The position numbers and the translations under genes were made by a program. 64,000 nt of DNA from Apostichopus japonicus. Lineage: Eukaryota; Echinodermata; Holothuroidea; Aspidochirotida; Stichopodidae. Shown piece after piece: positions 49,819-61,403 of the stretch. The notes below the pieces were generated by a model that made no database searches, was not told the DNA's origin, and saw nothing but the letters and a program-made list of their open reading frames with translations. Each line of letters starts with the position of its first letter. The first letter of the stretch is position 1. The stretch is from the NCBI RefSeq assembly GCF_037975245.1, contig NC_092576.1, positions 35,132,611 to 35,196,610 of the forward strand, read 5' to 3'.

Positions 49819-52800
49819 GTAAAGGTTTCGTTTCGATCAAATTTACACGTGACCATTTATTTGCCCCGTTTACTCAATTAAATTGCTAGTTTATGGTATA
49901 CCTATGTTTTAGATATGTTATAGACACACATGGTAACATGATTAAAATTGTTGTTTTAAACTTAACTTTTAATGTGATTTTAAGCATACCTGAATGAAAG
50001 TTAATTACTGCCAAATGGGTGCCGGTAAACGGCAAAATACACATGAGTACAGTTCTTGTGATATCTTGGAAGCTGGGATACTCAATGGTCGTTCTAATGA
50101 AAGCGCAGAAAATAAGCTAGAATATACTTCATTTATTAACACATTGCAAATAACTATTCTTTTGCAACATACCTTTCCCGTAATAACAAAATAAATAGAT
50201 TAAACGTTTCCATAAATGGCATTGCAATGCATAATTAACCATATTGAGTGCATGATATTTTGTTTTGTCCATCTTTAGAACTACACTATGCGTGCGGTTC
50301 CAAAGGAATCTGTAGATGCAACGAGACGAGGAAAGGTTATTTGATTGATTGTTCTAGAAGAGAACTGCACAACTTGTCACTGGTTATTCCATCAAATGTT
50401 ACTCTTGCGTAAGTACGGCTACCTCTTTTATGGTTACTTCAGCGTAAGTACTTCTTCATCTTTAATGTTAAATTATTATTTAACTCATTCAAACTTTTCA
50501 GAAATTTAAAAGCTACATGGAAAGTAATTGCATTCATGGTACGTGAAACATGATGTTTTTAACCCTACAGATCAATTATCGAATGGTTGGCAATCAACGA
50601 TTTATCCATGCATCCATTTTTGGCGGAATTTTATTCGAAAAGCATATGTATTGCTAATTTAAGAGAATCACTTGTTTATAGTCGTTTTAACGTCAATACA
50701 TCTTTGTAGATATTCATTACCCAAAAAATTTTGCCGCGTATTTTTATCAATATATGGATGATTATCACTTTGTTACTAAACTATTTATCTCTAATAAGCT
50801 CAATACACATAGCCTGTGCTAAATCTTATATTTATTTTTCAGTATCGATTGACAATAATGAAAGGATAGAGGTATTTGAATTCATTCACATGTTTTGTAC
50901 TGTCTCTACAGAAACTTCTCAATAAACTACCTGACTTTGATCCCAAAGGACACCTTTAGATTGACCACTTCCCTTATCATGATGTAAGTAACCTTTTCAG
51001 TGACTGATTTATATCATAACAGATCCATAAACATCATATAATAAAAAATATCATAACTTCATATCAGTTCTTTGTTTCCTTCAACAACAATTACAAAATG
51101 ATTGCCTCTCCACCCGATTCCCATGCCTTTAGTAGTTTTAAAGCAGGTAAAGGTGATCAATCGTTAATCACTTAAAACTGCTGTGTGTTATAATTTCTTA
51201 ACACATGTTTATTTATAACCACTTGCTACTGAGACGGAATTATAAACAGAGAAGACCAAACACGCAATCCTATGCATAACAGTGGACTGGATTAAGTAGA
51301 CTACTCTAAAGTTTTCGCCATTAATTTCGTCCTCGTTTTAACAGAAAGTGAATGACACTTTACTACAAAATGCTGAAATCTGCAATTCGACCTATCTTTA
51401 CAACGTATACTTACTAGTCAAACATGAAGACAGTTGTTAAGACTCCCAAACAGTCATTAGTTGAAACAGTCTCAGAGTTATGATTCACTCTGTTAGTATC
51501 TGCTGACAGGTCTTACATGTGTTACGGTTGTATAACACACTTGAGTTTATACTGATTAACGGTTTTCTGTTATTCACAGTACACACTGATTGAGTCATGT
51601 AAATTGGGTGGCCTCTTTTAACATGGCATAGGCTTATTTATCGATGTACATGCAATTGGTCTTTGATGGAATGATTTATAAAAAAATAGTCGCAACATTC
51701 ACTATAAAGTGACTTCAAAGTTCTTGTAATTGCAATGGCTGTTAGTTTCCTACACAACCAATACAAATATTGCAATTCAAACCAAAATCATGATTTTACG
51801 AGAAAGTGCGATAACTATTTCACCACAAACATCGTGAAAACTGTAAAATTTTCTTCTTCTTTTTTCTTAATCTTTCAAATTTTCATCACTGATACTTGGA
51901 ACGGTACTATGGGTAGGAGTTAGGGTTACAATATATTTCGACAGAGAATTAAAAGTTGAAAGTTTGATTGATTTGTACCAGTAATGTTTAACTTAATGAT
52001 ACCAATTATGATGTACCTAAAGGATACCTGTAATGTTATACTTAAATGATACCAGTTATGATGTACCTAAATGATAGCAGTAATGCTTAATCCATGTCTA
52101 CAGAGATATGCAAAGTAACAATATTTCAAAGCTCTTTGAACAGGAATCATCAACGCATCGAACAGTCTTCTTTCTTGTATATTGAGGATTAAAATGTCTA
52201 CTCCCATTAAATTTGCTTCATCATCTATCGCAAAAAAAAGCATTCCTGACAATAACAATTAATATACCCAATGGATAGTGAAACTGACAGCAATGTAGGT
52301 AGTGGTAACTACTGGTACTTTGTATTTCAGCTGAAATTATTCAATTATTAGTTTAATGTTGAAATTCTTCTACAGAAATATTTCAAGAAACAACATATCA
52401 GAACTTTACGAGGAAACCTTTCATTACACAACTCAGCTAAAAACTTTGTAAGCATTACTATTGTTACATTTATACAATTTTAAAATTGTCTTTTCTGTTC
52501 TATTTTCATCACAATATCTATTTTTTCTTACTTCATTATTTATTTTATTATACCACTCTTGAAAATGATAAGAGGTTTTGTAAATTTGACACAAGGTCTT
52601 AATTTAGTGTTACCAGTGGTAGACAATCATGTTTAATTTAAGATAATCTATTCATTAATACTATTCGTTTTCTTATTAAACTGGATTTCCATGATTTCTA
52701 CTTCTATGACTTGATTTCTATGATAAATTTCTATGATGCTTGATGAAAAAAGCATTTGTGACATTGATATGGTATCCTTAATTATAATATAACAAACGAG

Positions 52801-55800
52801 TGTCTATATTGTCACAATAGTTTACAGAAACAAGGTGTAAGTCCATGATATCTGCTTTGACATATCTAGCCTAAATGCTTGCAATATTTATTTTTCCTTT
52901 GTATTTCATTTGATTGATGAATAATTTGGTATAGCTAACGACTAATATTTACGATTCTGCTACGTCTATAAACCAAAACCAAAAACATGCTTTACTGTTG
53001 CATAAGATTGCATCCGAGAAGGGTAAGACATATTTAACTCTTCCTTTGTGCTACCAAGAGCAGCTAACACAGATATTACCTTACATAACAAGATTACGAG
53101 CGAGTTCACCATTCAATACATGTTCTTTATTACTATACAAACTGCTTTTATCACTTAATTAGTATTGATTGCGTATATTGTATGTTCTTTGTGAGGTATT
53201 ATGGATTTCTGTTATGGTAACATATCATTTTTACATTTTGTTTCCATTTTTTTTATAAGGGATATCAACGACAACTTATTTACGCAATTACCCACAAACA
53301 TTTTCCAGAAACTTGTACATCTGTCTGTGTTGTAAGTAAATATTAAGTAAATTGCATGCTTGCAGATATCTGTAATGTCACTCTTTCTTTGTATTGTACA
53401 ATATTTTATAAGTTTCGATGTAGGACGCCGCAATTGGATAAAATAATACCAACACGTGTACATAATATCCAGCAAGTTGCGAGAGTTTTCTAATGTTAAT
53501 ACCTCTCTAAACTGTCCTGCCATATAATGCTTTAAAGCACTCGCATTGACAGTATGAACAGTTCCTAACCTTGATCTGATAGAAACATGATATTCACACT
53601 GCTCATAGTGACGATACAAGTGCATTGATTTGGTACATGAAAGTACAAATTGGAACAAAAAAATGTCCCAAAATAGGTGTAAATATCAGTAGAATATTAA
53701 TGGTAATGGAAATCCACCGTAAATGAAGCTGTAAGACCAATATTTATGTTCATAACAGGCAATTGTATTTAATTGAAAACATCTTCTCTTACTCATTTTA
53801 GGAGGTTGTCTCATAACTATATCAAAGAGCTCCCAGAAGACATCTTTAATGGAAATTCAAACCTTAATCTCCTGTGAGTAGCCTACATCAATTTGGAGAT
53901 TTTCTTTGTATTTTGGGAGATTTTGGATACATTTTATTTTCTTAAATGTGAACATAAGATGTGAATTGTTTAATCTGCATTCCATTGCGAACTTCAAGAA
54001 ATATGAAAAAAGTTATCATGACTACGATCGCCGCTTATTTAATGCCGGAGCAACTCAGAGGATAACACCGTACCATCTAGTACATGGTGAAGAAGGTGTA
54101 ATAACAGTAATATGTGATTATAGCCCATAATGAATATAAATGCAATTAATTACGTCAAACGCGTTATCCGATTTTATATTTTTTTTGTGGCAAGATCAGA
54201 AGAGTTATTTCTTATTCGGAAGTTCATTGAGAAGTACGAACAATTTTATCCAATTGCCTCACTTTTCTTTCAAGACAGGTCAATTGTTGGCATGTTACTG
54301 CTTCTTAAAAATCATGTGAATTATTCTCCGACTTGAAAAGCCAACTTGAAAAGAAAAGGATGACCCATTGCGCAAATTATTTGGTGTATGTTAGATAAAG
54401 GTTAACTGGAAATGTTAAAATACGTTATAAAAGTTGTATAATCTTTACAATATTGGACCTTGACTTTGACGACATCGACAGTTGAATTGAATTATGATAT
54501 TATTCGTGTGATATTTTCTCATATAAACCATGATGACAATGAATTGTTCATACATATTAGTCTCAATATATATATAATGAATATGACAAAAGTTATTTTC
54601 GTGTAATAATTTTTAGTAGATACTTAGTAAAATCTTTCCAATATTCCACATTCTGTTTATGTCACATGTAATATCCGCGGAGTTGGATAGTAATTCATTG
54701 ACTCTGTATCACAGCAGCATATAATTCACGAAGACGACAACTTTGACCGACAATGGGGTTGTCGGGTGAATGTGAAAAAATATTGTACTTTTACTGTTCC
54801 AAAGTAGGCAACGATATAAACACAAGAGTCATTACTTTACGAATAGAATTATGTTCGTTATGGGCAAATGTCACTTATGTTTCACTTGCCATTGTTTTCC
54901 ATGTATCGCTATTCCTTACAGATACATTAACCACTATGATTTGACAACGGTCCCTGAACATATTTGTCAGCGTTTCCTGTGACGAAATTGTACACATGAT
55001 ATAAAAGCCCGGATAGGGGTAGTATCTATGGGATGGGGACAGGACCGGTCTGATTATTGGCCTATATATTAACATCTTGTTTCTACTTGACGTTTCATAC
55101 CAGAACATGTTGACAGTATTACTGCTATACAAATTAACCTTAACTTATCTAACACAGTTTAAGTCAATATTTGTTTATTGTCCCAACTATTTGAAATAAT
55201 TAGTTCTATGTTTTAGTGAATTATTTGAAGAGAATTGTCATCGTTTATGTTAAAATTCTAACCGATTCATTCACCAGTGAAAAAAATCCTACTTTCATAT
55301 ATATAGTGGGAAGCTAATAATGTAACCTCGTGTAGAATTGAATTATTTCCCCTCAATAACCTAAACATCTTGTAACATACATGATGCTGTTGTTATGAAT
55401 GTATTGAATGCACTAATTTGCAATGCATGCTAATCTCAAGCAGCTCCATATTATACTACCATTTATCATTACAGGAAGTTGTCGTTCAACAGACTTAGAT
55501 TGCTTCCAGAGGGACTCTTCACGAAAACTAAATCTTTAATTGTCCTGTGAGTAAAAGTCACGTTAGTTTACTGCTATTCATTTGTAAGTAATATTTTACA
55601 TGGAATATAAATATTACGTGATATATATATATATTGTTACCTGTATACAATTTTAAGTATTTTTTGTTATGTATGATTAGATAAATACTTCGTTTGTTTT
55701 CTTGTCCCAATATTTTCATAGTTATGTTGATGATACATCATAAGCGTATTAATTTCAGTGAGATTTCAATGGGTGGTTGTAATATCAACATGGACCAAAT

Positions 55801-58800
55801 CCACACTGTATGCTAATGATTAATGTTTGCTTTACTCAGGGATTTGTCGTTTAACAACCTGACGAGTCTACCGAAAGGGCTATTTGATAACACTACAAGT
55901 TTGAAAGCTTTGTGAGTTATGTATTAAGTTTAAATAAGTTTGGATTCTGAATATGTGCTCTATTTAGTGTGGAGAAAGAAACCGAGGGAGAGAAAAGTAT
56001 ATTTATGTTATAGTTATATGCTCAAAGCCCCAATAAACTCCCCAACAAATGAAAGTTAACACTTGTTTCCGTACATAAGAGATCATAATTAAGAAGGGTA
56101 AGACGGACAGCGATAAAAAACATGTACGCATGGTCTTTTTACGTATATAGGGTACTCCATTTCAACAGAAAAATCACAGTAAGTGATTCCTGACCCACTC
56201 CCCTCACCACACACTCTCTATTTTCATTTGATGCTCATTTTCATGGTTTGCCTGCAGTTGTGAACAACATGTGTTTCTATCATGAACGCATACTGATGAC
56301 ATATATAACACTGTAATTACAAGTTATAGCTATAATGAGTTAGAGTCATGCTTCAATGCCATGTTAGATATGAATCACACGCCGATAAAACAGTTATCAC
56401 TGCTCATTAGTAACTTGTATCATCCACACGCCCGGTAAATTCTACAAAACCAAACACCTTGACTTACCAAATGTGAGCACGGTAAATTCAACACACCAAA
56501 CACCAACACTCACCAAATGAGAGCCCGGTAAATTCTACACACCAATCACCTATACTCACTAAATGTGAGCACGGTAAATTCAACACACCAATCACCCATA
56601 CTCGCCAATGTGAGCACGGCAAATTCAACACACCAGCACATATACTCACCAAATGTGAGCCTGGTAAATACTACACACCAAACACTTTCACTCACCAAAT
56701 GTGAGTCCGGTAAATACTACATACCTAACACATGTACTCACCAAATGTGAACCAAGAAGAAAACCCTTGTAGCTGATTTAATATACCAAATGTAGAAGGT
56801 ACCTCACACGGTACCGATCAGTTTGAGAAGTTCTTGACATAGCACTTACCAATCATGTCAAATGTATACGATAGCTGACGCGTTGTTCACGTCAAGAATA
56901 TTGAATATCATTATTGTCATTCACTCCGGGCGTTGTCCATCAGTACTTCATAACATGGCGGAGAGTGTAGTCAACTTAAAGTAATTCAAAGCATTCCATT
57001 GATGAATCGCTTAGCAACCCTTTCTATGATTTTCCTTCTGTGCCAGGTTCATTAACAACAACAACATATCATATATGCCGCCGGACTGTTTTCGAAAACT
57101 TGAAGCTTTGGGCGATTTGTAAGTAAAATGAAAAGGAAACAAGAAAACGTCAAAAACTAGAATCCCATAGGGTTCTTCTATTCTTCCTTTTTGTGATATT
57201 ATTATGTTGCACATCTTATTTGTAATGATAAGCAATATATGGGTACCTGTGTAAAATGTGTGAAGGTAAATACACGAAATAACAAAAATGGAAAGTACTT
57301 ACTAGATCAAGGTTTCCTAAAGTTTAGAACTCATTAAATCATAAATCATGACGGTGGAAACTTTCCAAATTGTACTGCGAGGTACACTCCTTTAGTACCA
57401 TAAAAAAAGGAATACTGTATTACAATATAACTTAATCCTGTCCACTATTTCCCATTATTTCTTATTTTCTCATCATATCATAAGTACTTGTTTCCTTACA
57501 GTTATTCTTAAAATTTCATTTGGAAAAAGATTATATTTTGGTGTATTGAATGGCACCAAATTATCACTTGACAATGTGGAAATGGTGGCGAATTTGTCGA
57601 TGGTTATAGGTAGTAAATAACTTGCATATTTAATCAATTTTACTTTTTCGTCCTTTCAGAGTCCTACATGAAAATAAGTTGACGGTATTATCAAAAACAA
57701 TGTTTGCAGAAAATGTTCGGTTAAGAAACTTGTGAGTATTTCAATTTATGAGTACTAACAATATAAATCGTTGTTTAGAAATGACGTTGCCACCAATTAC
57801 TGACTTCATGTTGTTTAATTACTGTGGATGATCATACAAAGCGTGTTATTTCATTGAAATATCATATATTTATGCGGTAAAGTAAATTAATACACATGCA
57901 CGCATCATGTTTCCCTAGATATATTTAAGCTTCCAATGGCATTTTCGAGAAGTATTGCAGCAATAAATTTGAGTTTTCAACGCAAAGTATGATATCAGCA
58001 TGTATGTACTCAAAATAATTTGAAAAAAATGCCAAGAAGATGTAGAAAATTGATAATGATTAAAGATAGCGGTTCTTGAACCATTTTGCATATTTTCAAA
58101 CTAAGAAGTTTATTCCCAATCTTGGAAACAAATGTCACTTTTGGTGTCTTCATCTTCCAACAGAGATTTGTGTGATAACAACATAGCACGACCAACTGCG
58201 GACTTCTTCCCCGAGACTAAAAAATTGTACGACATGTGTTTGCTTTTAACTGTATTTCCTAACCATTAATGTGGAAATGTAAATTTTGCGTCATTCTGAT
58301 GAAATAACACTAAACCACCTAAATTGAATATTCACTAAAAGATATATTATAGATAACAATAATTGCCTGTTGCTAAATAGCGAGGTAGCATATTATGTGT
58401 CACAGGGATGTTGAACCCACAAAAAGAGAAAGTTATGTCATACTAGGATTGTTTGCCTTACTCTTGTAGTTCATACCTTGTTAAACCCTTTCGCCTATCT
58501 TGCATCACATTTACTGGTACGTTACCATCAGCATGAACCTGACTTAAATGTTTCCAAATGACATACGAAACACGGAAACAAACAAAGCTGCACAGGTATC
58601 TTATGAGGGGTGCTTCAGAATAACAGAGGCACATATATTGTTGTATACCATGCTGATGATAGTCATTGTTTTTACTATCACCATATGTTACAGTACCAAT
58701 GTATTAATATATTACAGTATTTTTTGTCATGAAAATATTGGTTGCAATAATTATTATAACAATTTAAAATGACGCAATTCTTTACATTTAGAAAATCCAT

Positions 58801-61362
58801 ATTCCTTTGATTTACTTCTTTCTTTCAATTTTAGAAAGCTTGTTTCGAATAGTATAACCCACATACCGGACGGCATGTTTCAATATTTCAAAAATCTGAG
58901 CCAAATGTGAGTAATAACATCTTAAAAACTTTGTGTGCACTTGTTTTCTTATTGGTGTTGTTGTAATCATCTTTGCCTAACATTTACCAAACACATTTCT
59001 TTCTCCGACAGATACCTTTCAAAAAACAGAATTGAAAGTCTATCGAATAATGCATTTCTTGGTTTGAACTGTGTTTACCACCTGTAAGTTCTACCAGATT
59101 TTACATTACCAGTTTTCATTTTCTTATTGAAACTATATATCAGTTGTCTGTTTTTATAATAAGCAACTCTAACCTGTCATCGTTTTTTACATGAATCATT
59201 ATATTGCGACCTTCCCTGATGATTTCACAAGAATTATAATGGTGTGACCTTCTGAACGATTTTACGAAAAATATACTCATTCTTTCGTTTAGAACATTAT
59301 ATGGAAACAATCTTTCATCTCTTCCCGCCGGACTCTTCAAGACAACCAACTTAACATTTAGTCTGTAAGTTCAGTGTATCATTGATTTATTACTGCATCC
59401 GGTGAGCGTAATGCGCAACGTATTATCATATATCTCAGCAGAGAAATATAATTTTCGTTAATGTCGAAATTAAGTCACAGTAATTGTTCATTGTACGTTA
59501 TATATTTTTTTTCTGTTTGCTTGAAACATGATCGAATGTGTTCATTACCAGTAAAATGGTATTCTTAATTGTATCGGTCACTGTTCAGTGCTGTCTCTTT
59601 ATGACAGTGCCATCAATTCATGAGTTCCTGTAAATCTTATTTTCTTTTCCATTATTTCGTATATTCAGGGACTTGTCGAACAATAGTTTATCGGTAATTC
59701 CGAGGGGACTCTTCAGTGCTTACGGTCGAAATCATGGGATGTTGATATTACAACTGCAGAGAAATAATCTTACTGAACTACGGAATGATACTTTCCTCGG
59801 ATTAGGCAGTTTAGCATACCTGTAAGAATTCCGACACTATCATAATGTGATACAAATGGATCGTCTTGTGTTAACTTCTTTAAACAGGGGAAAAAAGTCA
59901 CGCATCTATTGCCCATACATCTGTAAAGTAATTCCCACCCCCACATCCTAAATTACATGAGATGCTTCCTTAACTCAACTTTAAAAAGACGAGAAGGCTT
60001 GATGGATTTGATATGATTTGGAAGTGCATTCCAATCCTGAATTACCGTGTAGTAGAAAGTAGAGCTAGAACCACCCTGAGATTCAATAACATAGAAATTG
60101 TGATGTCTTGAACGAGTCCCCTGGTTATGAATAACATAGGTTTTGATGAAATTGATAGTGATGTATGGAGAACAACAATTGTTACAGATTTTGCGTGCAT
60201 GGTTTAACCTAATGAATTTAGCTCTAATCTCTACGGCTAATAATCCAAGACCCAACATTTCCTCCTGCTCAACATTGAATCTTAGGCCTTGCATAAGTAT
60301 GTAGCAAATCCCTTTATTTTGTGAAATTTGAAGAGTTTTATTGAGGCCTGTGAACCAAGAAGAAGAAGAAGAAGAGTATTCAAAAAGACATTGCATAAGG
60401 GCCATGCACAGCAGTCTTCTGCAGCTTTTTTGAGGATGCTATCAGTAACAAAGAGAATGAATTCAGTTTCTCAACATCGAGAGAGAACTGTTTGTCATTA
60501 CACCAGTCACTTCACGCTTCCAGAGCTTCTCCAAAATTTTGGGAAATCACCTTGGCGATCTTGTGGGAGAACAAAATGGCACCATCATATGCATAAAGCA
60601 AAAGCTTAAAATCAGTGTTCAATGAAACACACATGTCATTGGTATAGCAAAGAAACAGGATAAGACCCAAAATTCTCCCCTGTGGAACGCCATAGGTGAC
60701 CTCCATTGGCTCAGAAAAGCACCCGCCCACGCATGTGACTTACCCGTAGGGCTAAAACTCGAAGAATGTATATTACTAATAAGTCGCTGGGCTGCGCTAC
60801 TAACTTCGTTGGTTAAATCATGATTATTTAAGGCATTTAAACGGGGTGGTATGGAATGAAATGCTAGTATATGTTATGTACTCTTGTCTGCCTGCAGGAT
60901 GACATGAATGCTTCCATAGTAATCATTTTATATTATGTTTTTGCAGAATTCTTAGCAGGAACCGTATCCATTCCATCGCAGAACGAGCCTTTTTGGGCAC
61001 TCATCTCAAATGTATGTAAGTTTGCGTTATTTTTCTGTAATCCTAGTTTTGGACGAGTGCTGCAAAGTCCTTGTGATTGTAATGGATTTTTAATTTTTTT
61101 GTTTCTTTAATAAAGATACCTGATTGCGAATAACATCTCAAATGTATCCAACAACTCATTTGCTCTCGAAAACATTGATATGTAAGTAAACATGTGCTCA
61201 GAACGCACGGACTTTTTAAATCTTGATTTACATGTGAACATTTAAATATAGTTTAGCGATTTATCTAAAGTTCTATGACAATAGTGACACGCATAAACAG
61301 GTCGTTGATACCTGAATTTATAACATAACTACCCTGGTCGTATGCAGTCTGCTTTATTGGTG

Positions 61363-61403
<41 letters not shown>

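Noticed and set aside
50502-50538. Acceptor-donor pair in gene B intron (CTTTTCAG ... GTACGT)
   Set aside because: 37 nt would shift the frame and the sequence is not LRR-like.
53212-53658. 148-codon minus-strand frame
   Set aside because: Antisense to gene B LRR exon 3 and its intron; shadow frame.
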